Assembly (NCBI GenBank): GCA_028284395.1
Contig: JANQRV010000412.1
Span: 1-40,609 of the forward strand
Direction of reading: 5' to 3'
Origin: Saprospiraceae bacterium
GTDB lineage: Bacteria; Bacteroidota; Bacteroidia; Chitinophagales; Saprospiraceae
DNA length: 40,609 nucleotides
The notes under the pieces were generated by a model, which searched no databases, was not told where the DNA came from, and saw only the letters and a program-made list of their open reading frames with translations. Positions 16,485 through 23,376 of the stretch are shown here, piece by piece. Each line of letters begins with the position of its first letter. Positions within the stretch are counted from its first letter, which is position 1. The translations under genes and the position numbers were made by a program.

Positions 16485-16775
16485 ATGAAATCCACACTAT
16501 TGTTGACTTTCAGTCTGTTGTCCATAGGCTTCCTTTCTTGTGATCAGGAATCATTGGATGAAGCCATTGGCTGTCCGGAATTTGAAAAGCTGGAGGGGGC
16601 ATATGCTTTTCAGCTTAAGGAACGGCATACTATTGTTCCGTTTGATAAACTATTACCCAGGCCGCGGCCTAACGGAGACGAGGGTCGAAAGGAATCGGTG
16701 GATACACCTATTTTTATGAATCAGGTCGAAGAAAAGAGAACGGCAGAACTCTTGGAGGAACCGGATGGGGAATAG
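16485..16775 (+). CDS. Small lipoprotein within the peptide-secretion locus
   Basis: A 96-residue protein with a lipoprotein signal peptide (M-K-S-T-L-L-L start, hydrophobic to about residue 17, lipobox F-L-S-C with Cys19). The mature part is acidic, with one more Cys (Cys29) and a proline/arginine patch P-R-P-R-P-N. There is no double-glycine motif. I do not recognise a family. Its position between the exporter/regulator genes and the peptide genes, behind a possible promoter, makes a self-protection or surface-accessory role plausible but unproven. Confidence 0.65.
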   Translation: MKSTLLLTFSLLSIGFLSCDQESLDEAIGCPEFEKLEGAYAFQLKERHTIVPFDKLLPRPRPNGDEGRKESVDTPIFMNQVEEKRTAELLEEPDGE

Positions 16776-16965
16776 ACTTGCTTACGCGATATTTTGACCT
16801 TTGATAACAATTTGATTCCATGGATTGACCATACCTTAACTACTGCTTTTTAAAATTGACCGAGTACAAGCAAAAGGCTTTTCCTTTATCTACATTTTAT
16901 TGACTGGGCGACACTTAAGGCAGTTACATTACAAGTTATTACTTAACTATTTAAACATTCAAAAG

Positions 16966-17124
16966 ATGAAAATCAAACAAAAACTTGAGGTGTTGGCCTC
17001 AGAAGATCTTATTCGTGTGGAAGGTGGAGGGGATATTCTTGAAACCATCACCGAATGGGGTACCAAAATCTCAAAAATCATGACCGGATATTGGATGGTG
17101 GAATATGTGGCGAAAAGGCTGTAG
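16966..17124 (+). CDS. Double-glycine leader peptide 1
   Basis: A 52-residue precursor. The start at the ATG at 16966 gives M-K-I-K-Q-K-L-E as a normal leader opening; an in-frame extension to 16900 is less likely. The leader ends at residue 21 with L-A-S-E-D-L-I-R-V-E-G-G, showing Leu -12, Asp -8, Leu -7, Val -4 and Gly-Gly, the C39 recognition pattern. The predicted core is 31 residues, rich in Ile, Trp and Tyr, with a Gly-Tyr-Trp stretch and roughly balanced charge; it could form an amphipathic helix. There are no Cys, so no lanthionine or disulfide. It is probably an unmodified bacteriocin or signalling peptide secreted by the nearby exporter. Confidence 0.8.
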   Translation: MKIKQKLEVLASEDLIRVEGGGDILETITEWGTKISKIMTGYWMVEYVAKRL

Positions 17125-17195
17125 CAGTGTTGCTGCTGAACGAGTCGGTAACTCTGATTATTTTTTAACAATTCTATTAGAAATTGATCTTTACT

Positions 17196-17384
17196 ATGAA
17201 AAATTCAAAGTTTATAGATTTGAAGAAAACAGAACTTTTAGACATCAAAGGTGGGTCCATTGTGGCACTTTTAGCTGTTTTTCCCTTGGTTTTCGCTAAC
17301 TGGCGAGTTGTTGGAGATCTTGCCGAAAGATATGGGAGTTCAACGGGCCCGGATGCTTGCAATGAAACATGTGATGGCAATTAA
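17196..17384 (+). CDS. Double-glycine leader peptide 2, with C-terminal Cys pair
   Basis: A 62-residue precursor starting at the ATG at 17196 (an in-frame TTG lies four codons upstream). The 20-residue leader ends L-K-K-T-E-L-L-D-I-K-G-G, with Leu -12, Glu -8, Leu -7, Ile -4 and Gly-Gly. The 42-residue core starts with a strongly hydrophobic stretch (about 15 residues, S-I-V-A-L-L-A onward), continues with a charged segment, and ends with P-D-A-C-N-E-T-C-D-G-N. The C-x3-C near the end could form a small disulfide loop. Such a split hydrophobic/charged core resembles membrane-active class II-type bacteriocins, but no named family is recognised. Confidence 0.8.
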   Translation: MKNSKFIDLKKTELLDIKGGSIVALLAVFPLVFANWRVVGDLAERYGSSTGPDACNETCDGN

Positions 17385-17399
17385 CTCCACTTGTATGGC

Positions 17400-17474
17400 A
17401 TGAAGACAAAAAGCATCAATCGCTGCAATACAGATTTTTTTAAAAAATGTTATTGTACAGATGCATTCATTTAA
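17400..17474 (+). CDS. Possible 24-residue Cys-containing micro-ORF
   Basis: An ATG at 17400 opens a 24-codon frame (M-K-T-K-S-I-N-R-C then N-T-D-F-F-K-K-C-Y-C) ending in TAA, in the gap between peptide 2 and the small membrane protein. It contains three Cys and several Lys but has no double-glycine leader and no evident ribosome binding site. It may be chance; it is listed because it lies inside a peptide locus. Confidence 0.2.
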   Translation: MKTKSINRCNTDFFKKCYCTDAFI

Positions 17475-17493
17475 TCACTAAAGCTTTAAAAGT

Positions 17494-17688
17494 ATGACGA
17501 AGAAGGTTATGGCAATTCTCATTTTGATCGCATTTGTATTAAGTATTCTATTTACGCTGGATTCTGCCGGTGTATTTGGATACAGATTTATTTCAAGAGG
17601 AATTCTAGAAGTGATCATCCCCGCAGTGATCATGGTGATTTGTCTGATTCATTTTTACATAAGTAGAAGTAAAAAAGATAATGTCTAG
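17494..17688 (+). CDS. Small two-helix membrane protein, possible immunity protein
   Basis: A 64-residue protein with two predicted membrane helices (about residues 5-21 and 38-56), a short glycine/aromatic linker (G-V-F-G-Y-R-F) and a basic tail (S-R-S-K-K). Tiny membrane proteins of this kind, encoded among bacteriocin structural genes, often protect the producer. Here it lies between double-glycine peptides 2 and 3, so immunity is a reasonable guess from context only. Confidence 0.65.
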   Translation: MTKKVMAILILIAFVLSILFTLDSAGVFGYRFISRGILEVIIPAVIMVICLIHFYISRSKKDNV

Positions 17689-17734
17689 AGTTGAGCCATT
17701 AATCTTCTGATGCTTTGCTTGAAAAGAAATTCCA

Positions 17735-17920
17735 ATGTTCAATAATCCACACGTAGATCCAGATCAAAAGCTATGTATCCTGAGTGACGAACAGATTCAA
17801 AAGGTCGAAGGAGGGAATACCCCAATCACGGCGATGCAAACTGGCCTCTTTATAGCGACTTTCTCTGTGAGTCCGTGGAATACGGCGCGAAAAATAGTCA
17901 ATACCATTTTGAGTTGGTAG
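17735..17920 (+). CDS. Double-glycine leader peptide 3
   Basis: A 61-residue precursor. The 27-residue leader ends L-S-D-E-Q-I-Q-K-V-E-G-G, with Leu -12, Ser -11, Ile -7, Val -4 and Gly-Gly; Gln replaces the usual Glu at -8, with Glu at -9. The 34-residue core is hydrophobic with net positive charge (one Arg, one Lys, no acidic residues) and has two Trp, one at the very end (I-L-S-W). This composition suits a membrane-active peptide. It is the last gene before the strong hairpin at 17957-18041. Confidence 0.8.
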   Translation: MFNNPHVDPDQKLCILSDEQIQKVEGGNTPITAMQTGLFIATFSVSPWNTARKIVNTILSW

Positions 17921-17956
17921 TGATTAGAGAACCGTACGAACGGCAAGACAGTTATT

Positions 17957-18041
17957 GAAGCTCCCAGACCCCTGATCTAAGGTCAATTATTGATAAAGGT
18001 GATATCTGATGGCGTACATTGGGGTCGGGGGCTTCTTTTTT
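17957..18041 (+). terminator. Long-stem hairpin with T-run closing the peptide locus
   Basis: Arm 17957-17972 (GAAGCTCCCAGACCCC) pairs with arm 18021-18035 (GGGGTCGGGGGCTTC): 14 Watson-Crick pairs, one T-G wobble and a single bulged A. Six T's follow (18036-18041). The 48-nt loop is unusually long for an intrinsic terminator and holds a smaller palindrome (TCAAT-T-ATTGA at 17983-17993). It lies 37 nt after peptide 3 and before upp. It could also be a structured RNA. Confidence 0.75.
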
Positions 18042-18213
18042 GCCAATTAACTGAGCTTACCGCAAAATCCTACTTCATTCATTTTTAGGCAGGGAGAAAC
18101 CCCTGATGTATATGTTCGATGACTGCCCCGGGCCTCCAATTTTGTTGGCTGGGGTGGTTGTTTTTCCTCAAAAATACTCTATTTTGTGCGAAAATAGGAT
18201 CCTAAATATTAGT

Positions 18214-18864
18214 ATGGTCATTAATTTGAGTGAACAGAATTCGGTTGTCAATCAATTCTTGGCGGAATTGAGAAATGTGGATGTCCAGGCAGACAGTATG
18301 CGCTTTCGACGGAATCTTGAAAGATTGGGAGAAGTTATGGCCTACGAGATCAGTAAGACTTTAGATTACTCGACCGTTCCGGTGGAGACTCCTCTGGGAA
18401 TTGCTGATACGCCAATCATCCAGGATGAGTTGGTGCTTGCCACCATATTGCGAGCCGGCTTGCCAATGCATCAGGGTCTGCTCAATTACTTTGACGATGC
18501 GGGCAACGCCTTTATTTCTGCTTATCGCAAACATCACAAAGATGGTTCATTTGAAATTAAGTTGGAATACGTATCCTGTCCTGATTTAACGAATAAAGTC
18601 CTGATTATGGCTGATCCAATGCTTGCTACTGGAGCTTCGATGGCCATCGCGATCAAGGAGCTTATGGAATATGGTACTCCCAGCAAAGTACATATCGTCA
18701 CCGCGATCGCATCCGTGCAAGGATTAGAGCACATTAAGCGTAACTTTCCCAAAGCTCATGTTTGGCTGGCTGGATTGGATGAAGAATTGACTGCGAAAGC
18801 CTATATCGTTCCTGGTTTAGGAGATGCCGGAGATCTTTCCTATGGAGCTAAGTTGCAAGAGTAG
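18214..18864 (+). CDS. upp: Uracil phosphoribosyltransferase
   Basis: A 216-residue pyrimidine-salvage enzyme that joins uracil and PRPP to make UMP. The ATG at 18214 gives the usual family length; the open frame extending 36 codons upstream has no family-like sequence. Visible motifs are L-A-T-I-L-R-A-G-L-P in the N-terminal half, the PRPP loop M-A-D-P-M-L-A-T-G-A-S, and the C-terminal uracil-binding segment P-G-L-G-D-A-G-D-L-S-Y-G. It is separated from the peptide locus by the hairpin at 17957-18041 and converges on the mutase gene with 20 bp between stops. PsuG, encoded some 9 kb away, acts on uracil plus ribose-5-phosphate and could feed it. Confidence 0.95.
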   Translation: MVINLSEQNSVVNQFLAELRNVDVQADSMRFRRNLERLGEVMAYEISKTLDYSTVPVETPLGIADTPIIQDELVLATILRAGLPMHQGLLNYFDDAGNAFISAYRKHHKDGSFEIKLEYVSCPDLTNKVLIMADPMLATGASMAIAIKELMEYGTPSKVHIVTAIASVQGLEHIKRNFPKAHVWLAGLDEELTAKAYIVPGLGDAGDLSYGAKLQE

Positions 18865-18884
18865 TAGCTGGCCTCATTATTTTT

Positions 18885-21035
18885 TTATTCTGAAGCCTTG
18901 ATCAGGACTTCCAGAATTTGACTGGCCGCCTGTGGGATTTTTGTGCCGGGGCCAAATACACCAGCTACTCCGTTTTTGAAAAGAAAGTCATAATCTTGTG
19001 GTGGGATTACGCCACCAACCACTACCAGTATATCGGGCCGTCCTAATGCTGTCAATGCTTCAATGGTTTGTGGAACCAGTGTTTTATGTCCGGCCGCTAA
19101 AGAAGAGATGCCAAGAATATGCACGTCATTTTCTGCGGCTTGTCGAGCTGCTTCTTCCGGAGTCTGAAAAAGGGGGCCTACATCAACATCGAAGCCCAGG
19201 TCAGCAAAGCTGGTGGCAATCACTTTTGCTCCGCGATCATGTCCGTCTTGGCCCAATTTGGCAACCATAATGCGAGGGCGCCGGCCTTCCAGATGCGTAA
19301 ATTCGTCGGCGAGTTGTTTGGCTTTAACGAAATGATCGTTCATGCTAATTTCACTTGAGTATATACCGGAGACCAGTTGGGTACTAGCGACGTGTCGTTT
19401 GAAATGCCGCTCCATAGCTTCTGATATTTCTCCCAAAGTAGCTCTAACTCTTGCCGCCCGGACGGCAGCCGCAAGGAGGTTGCCTTCTCCGTTTTTGGCC
19501 GTGGTATAGATTTCATCCAATGTCTTAGAGACTTTGGCCTCATCCCTTTTGGCTTTGATTACTGCTAATCTTTCAATTTGAGACTGGAGTACTTTGGTAT
19601 TGTCTACTTCAAGAATATCGAAGGCAGCAGCATCTTCAACCGGGAAGATGTTTACCCCAACAATATGATCGTTACCACTATCGATGCGCGCTTGTTTTCT
19701 AGCTGCGGCCTCTTCAATCCTCAATTTTGGCAAACCGTTCTCTATGGCTTTTGCCATGCCCCCCATTGCCTCTACTTCTTGGATGTGTTGCCATGCCCTC
19801 CGTACCAGTTGATCCGTCAAATATTCTACATAATAGGATCCAGCCCAGGGGTCGACCGCTTTGGTGACTCCCGTTTCACGTTGAAGAAAGAGTTGAGTAT
19901 CGCGTGCAATTTTTGCCGAGAAATCGGTTGGTAATGCAATGGCTTCGTCCAGTGAATTGGTGTGAAGGGATTGTGTGCCTCCCATAGTAGCAGCAAGTGC
20001 TTCTATCCCGGTGCGACCTATGTTGTTGAAGGGGTCTTGTTCGGTAAGACTCCACCCAGAGGTTTGACAATGTGTTCGCAATGCCATAGATTTTGGGTTA
20101 GTCGGATTAAATGATTTGATCATGCGGGCCCAGAGTAATCTGGCCGCTCTCATCTTCGCAATCTCCATAAAGTGGTTCATGCCAATGCCCCAAAAAAAAG
20201 AGATTCGCGGCGCAAAAGCGTCGATTTTTAGTCCTGCCTTTAGTCCTGCACGTACATATTCCAAACCATCCGCTAAGGTGTATGCCAATTCGATGTCGGC
20301 CGGAGCGCCCGCTTCGTGCATATGGTAACCACTTACACTGATGGAGTTGAACTTAGGCATATTTTGGGCGGTGTACTCAAAAATATCCGATACGATCTGC
20401 ATCGAGGGTCCGGGGGGATAAATATAGGTATTGCGAACCATGAACTCCTTCAGGATGTCATTTTGTATCGTTCCACTCAATTGTTGGGTAGACACTCCTT
20501 GTTCCTCTGCTGCGACTATGTAAAAGGCCATAATGGGTATGACGGCACCATTCATAGTCATGGAGACCGACATTTTGTCCAGAGGGATTTGGTCAAAGAG
20601 GATTTTCATATCCTCCACCGTATCGATGGCTACCCCCGCCTTTCCGACATCACCAACTACCCTTGGGTGATCGGAATCATAACCGCGATGTGTTGCCAGA
20701 TCGAATGCTACTGAAAGCCCTTTTTGTCCTTGTGCTAAGTTACGTCGATAAAAAGCATTGCTCTCTTCGGCGGTGCTAAAGCCTGAATATTGTCTTATCG
20801 TCCAGGGCCGTACGGCATACATGGTACTATACGGGCCCCGAACAAATGGAGGCAGTCCGGCCACAAAATCAAGATGTTGGACCTGTTGAATATCTTCTTT
20901 GTCGAACAGTGCTTTTATTGTTATTTTTTCGGAGGTAGGCCATGAAGTGGCGGCAGTTGTTGGTCGATCGAAATGGCGTCCTTTATTTACATCCAAGGAT
21001 ATTGTCTTAAAATCTGGTGTTTTTTCCGTAGACAT
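18885..21035 (-). CDS. Methylmalonyl-CoA mutase, large (catalytic) subunit
   Basis: A 716-residue B12-dependent mutase interconverting succinyl-CoA and (R)-methylmalonyl-CoA. The substrate barrel (about residues 40-560) contains [17 protein letters not shown] and [12 protein letters not shown]. The C-terminal cobalamin-binding domain has the base-off motif D-G-H-D-R-G at about residue 595 and G-G-V-I-P at about 675. Length equals both Sbm-type homodimeric enzymes and MutB subunits. No small subunit (mutA) or MeaB chaperone gene adjoins it, unlike many Bacteroidota, so a homodimer or a partner encoded elsewhere is possible. Confidence 0.96.
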   Translation of the reverse strand: MSTEKTPDFKTISLDVNKGRHFDRPTTAATSWPTSEKITIKALFDKEDIQQVQHLDFVAGLPPFVRGPYSTMYAVRPWTIRQYSGFSTAEESNAFYRRNLAQGQKGLSVAFDLATHRGYDSDHPRVVGDVGKAGVAIDTVEDMKILFDQIPLDKMSVSMTMNGAVIPIMAFYIVAAEEQGVSTQQLSGTIQNDILKEFMVRNTYIYPPGPSMQIVSDIFEYTAQNMPKFNSISVSGYHMHEAGAPADIELAYTLADGLEYVRAGLKAGLKIDAFAPRISFFWGIGMNHFMEIAKMRAARLLWARMIKSFNPTNPKSMALRTHCQTSGWSLTEQDPFNNIGRTGIEALAATMGGTQSLHTNSLDEAIALPTDFSAKIARDTQLFLQRETGVTKAVDPWAGSYYVEYLTDQLVRRAWQHIQEVEAMGGMAKAIENGLPKLRIEEAAARKQARIDSGNDHIVGVNIFPVEDAAAFDILEVDNTKVLQSQIERLAVIKAKRDEAKVSKTLDEIYTTAKNGEGNLLAAAVRAARVRATLGEISEAMERHFKRHVASTQLVSGIYSSEISMNDHFVKAKQLADEFTHLEGRRPRIMVAKLGQDGHDRGAKVIATSFADLGFDVDVGPLFQTPEEAARQAAENDVHILGISSLAAGHKTLVPQTIEALTALGRPDILVVVGGVIPPQDYDFLFKNGVAGVFGPGTKIPQAASQILEVLIKASE

Positions 21036-21080
21036 ACGTGTCGAAATCTAGGTTAAGGAAGCACTAAACTATACGCAACG

Positions 21081-21088
21081 CAAAAGTA
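21081..21088 (-). promoter_or_regulatory. Possible -7 element for the mutase gene
   Basis: Read on the minus strand, 21088-21081 is TACTTTTG (TAnnTTTG), about 45 bp before the mutase start codon. I find no TTG at the proper -33 distance, so this is a half-match only. Confidence 0.4.
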
Positions 21089-21173
21089 AGAATAAAAAAG
21101 AAAGGACCCATTCTTGATGAAAAGGCCCTTTCAATCGTCGTCGGGAAACTACCAGAGTTTAGTATTTTGAGAA

Positions 21174-21938
21174 TTATTGTAACTTGAATCGGATAGGAAG
21201 ATTCATCTGTACTTTAACGGGCCTGTTCCTTTGTTTACCTGGGCGCCATTGGGGCATTGATCTGGCTACCCGAAGGGCTTCTTGAGAGCATCCACCGGCC
21301 ACCTCTCTGACCACCTTTACATCGGTTACATTTCCTACCGGATCTATAATGAATTGGAGAACCACGGTGCCTTCTATGTGATTTTCTTTAGCTATCTGTG
21401 GGTAACGCATGTTCTTGGCGAAGTAACTGAGAATAGCAGCATCGGAACAACGTTTGCGCTCGGCTTTGTCCAAGGTTGCATCTTGACAATCGCCAAAAAC
21501 TGGCATTTCTTCGACAATGACAAATATCTCCGGGACTTTTGGTTCTTCAACAGGTATATCGGGTTTGACTGGAATAGTCGGCTCGGGAGTATCCGTGAAA
21601 TCATTTCGAAAATCGTCGGGATCTCTTTCGATTGTTTGCTCTTCCTCAATGGTTTCCTCGATCAACTCCTCGGTAAATTCCAGCTCAATGTTCTCGGGAA
21701 TAACCTCTTCCATTGGTTTTACGACCGGGGGCGGTAATTGCTTGTTCCGGTGTACAGTGCGGACAACCGGAATGGATTCATCTTCTTGTAAATCCTCATT
21801 TTCATTCCGTCCGTCAGTGGAATGATACGGAATGGTCCAACTAAAAGCCATGATAGTCAATCCTATAGAAATGGCTAAACCAATCTTAAAGAATACGAAT
21901 CTTTGTCGCTCAGACCTGGTAATGTGATTTCTTTCCAT
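21174..21938 (-). CDS. TonB-like energy transducer protein
   Basis: A 254-residue protein with a short basic cytoplasmic N-terminus, one membrane helix (about residues 16-36), a long Pro/Glu-rich periplasmic spacer (P-P-P-V-V-K-P, repeated V-P-E and E-E-x runs) and a C-terminal TonB domain (about 165-254) with Y-P-Q-I-A-K-E-N-H-I-E-G-T-V-V-L-Q-F and W-R-P-G-K-Q-R-N-R-P-V. This is the layout of Bacteroidota TonB-family proteins, which couple inner-membrane energy to outer-membrane receptors. No ExbB/ExbD genes adjoin it. Two Cys flank the start of the domain (G-D-C-Q and K-R-C-S) and could form a disulfide. Confidence 0.88.
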   Translation of the reverse strand: MERNHITRSERQRFVFFKIGLAISIGLTIMAFSWTIPYHSTDGRNENEDLQEDESIPVVRTVHRNKQLPPPVVKPMEEVIPENIELEFTEELIEETIEEEQTIERDPDDFRNDFTDTPEPTIPVKPDIPVEEPKVPEIFVIVEEMPVFGDCQDATLDKAERKRCSDAAILSYFAKNMRYPQIAKENHIEGTVVLQFIIDPVGNVTDVKVVREVAGGCSQEALRVARSMPQWRPGKQRNRPVKVQMNLPIRFKLQ

Positions 21939-22058
21939 TTTGGTGATGATGTAATGTTAACTTCGGGCCCGAATGGGAATCAGATCTGTATTTTAAAAGC
22001 TTCTGGTAATTAAGATGGCTTTCCCTAAAAAAATGGTGTGTATACATTCAAATTTTTA

Positions 22059-22066
22059 TAATTTTG
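22059..22066 (+). promoter_or_regulatory. Likely -7 element for the M16 peptidase gene
   Basis: TAATTTTG fits TAnnTTTG and ends 25 bp before the TTG start codon at 22092, leaving a leader of about 20 nt. The -33 region (near 22034-22040) has TGGTGTG rather than TTG. Confidence 0.5.
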
Positions 22067-22091
22067 ACTCGAATTATAAAATACGCTTTCA

Positions 22092-23360
22092 TTGATCGAT
22101 TTCAGAAGATTTGAATTGGAGAATGGACTTCGGGTGATCATCCACGAAGATACCAGTACACCAATGGCAGCCCTCAACATCCTTTACAACGTTGGAGCCC
22201 GGGACGAATCGCCGGACAAAACGGGTTTTGCTCATTTGTTTGAACACCTAATGTTTGGAGGATCTGAGCATGTGCCTAATTTTGATGATCCCATTCAAAT
22301 GGCAGGTGGCGAGAACAATGCGTTTACCAATCACGATATTACCAACTACTACGAAATTTTACCTGCTCAAAATATCGAAACAGCATTTTGGCTAGAGTCT
22401 GATCGCATGCGTGGATTGAAGTTTGATGAGAAAACACTGGATGTTCAGAAAAAAGTAGTGGTAGAGGAGTTTAAAGAGACTTGTTTGAACGTTCCGTATG
22501 GAGATGTTTGGCATCATCTAGCAGATATGGCCTATAAGGTACATCCTTATCGCTGGCCAACGATTGGCAAGGTTCCCCAACATATTGAGGAAGCCCGCTT
22601 GGAAGACATGAGGGCGTTCTATAATAAATATTACAGTCCCAACAATGCGGTATTAGCGATTACAGGAAACATAGGAACAGAGCGGGCACTGGAGCTGGCA
22701 CAAAAGTGGTTTGGGGATATTCCGAGCGGAATTTCTGTGGATCGGCAATTGCCACAGGAGCCACCTCAAAATAAATTAGAACAAAGAATTAATCATGCGA
22801 ATGTGCCAATGGATGCCATTTATCTGGCTTTTCATACCGGCAGCAGATTGCATGAAGACTTTTACGTCACGGACCTTCTATCGGATATTCTGTGTAATGG
22901 ACCATCTTCGCGCTTATTCAAAAGTTTGTTGAAAGACCGGAAACTTTTTGTGGAGATCGATTGCTACATCACCGGGAATATTGACCCAGGGCTATTGATA
23001 ATAGAAGGTAAACCTTCCAAAAATGTTAGTTTGCAGGAGGCCGAAACTGCCATTTGGCAAGAACTGGATAAATTGAAGTCCACGCTGATTCCTGAATTGG
23101 AGTTACAAAAATGGAAGAACAAAATCGAGAGTACCCTAATCTTTTCGGAGCTAAACGTATTGAACAAGGCCATCAATCTGGCTTTCTTTGAATTATTAGG
23201 AGATCCGGACTTGATCAATCAAGAAGTTCAACACTACCAAAAAATCTCAGTTGAAGACATTCACCGGGTGGCCAACAGTGTTTTAACGAAGGAAAACTGT
23301 TGCGAACTGCACTACAAGGCACAGGCACACGCACAGGGCGAGCTTCCCGAAGAAGTTTAA
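22092..23360 (+). CDS. M16-family zinc metallopeptidase
   Basis: A 422-residue peptidase of the processing-peptidase/insulinase family. The inverted zinc motif H-x-x-E-H is His48-Leu-Phe-Glu51-His52, with the third ligand Glu in V-V-V-E-E-F-K-E (about 125-129), so it should be active. The second domain follows from about residue 190. The only start that keeps the conserved N-terminus (F-E-L-E-N-G-L-R-V) is TTG at 22092: a stop lies five codons upstream, and the first ATG would remove 24 residues including that strand. A -7-like element ends 25 bp upstream. It is convergent with the TlpA-like gene. No second, inactive M16 partner adjoins it. Confidence 0.92.
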   Translation: MIDFRRFELENGLRVIIHEDTSTPMAALNILYNVGARDESPDKTGFAHLFEHLMFGGSEHVPNFDDPIQMAGGENNAFTNHDITNYYEILPAQNIETAFWLESDRMRGLKFDEKTLDVQKKVVVEEFKETCLNVPYGDVWHHLADMAYKVHPYRWPTIGKVPQHIEEARLEDMRAFYNKYYSPNNAVLAITGNIGTERALELAQKWFGDIPSGISVDRQLPQEPPQNKLEQRINHANVPMDAIYLAFHTGSRLHEDFYVTDLLSDILCNGPSSRLFKSLLKDRKLFVEIDCYITGNIDPGLLIIEGKPSKNVSLQEAETAIWQELDKLKSTLIPELELQKWKNKIESTLIFSELNVLNKAINLAFFELLGDPDLINQEVQHYQKISVEDIHRVANSVLTKENCCELHYKAQAHAQGELPEEV

Positions 23361-23376
23361 CCCCTTTCAGGACCAC

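Noticed and set aside
16858-16898. TTG followed by TACATTTT as a promoter for peptide 1
   Set aside because: The spacing is 32 bp rather than 19-21 and the -7 motif misses its final G.
17426-17455. AT-rich hairpin between peptide 2 and the small membrane protein as a terminator
   Set aside because: The stem is mostly A-T with internal loops and no following T-run, so the evidence is too weak.
18106-18213. Upstream extension of upp by 36 codons
   Set aside because: Not similar to uracil phosphoribosyltransferases; the ATG at 18214 gives the usual length.
20316-20714. 132-codon frame antisense to the mutase gene
   Set aside because: It lies wholly inside the clearly coding mutase gene on the other strand and shows no protein features.
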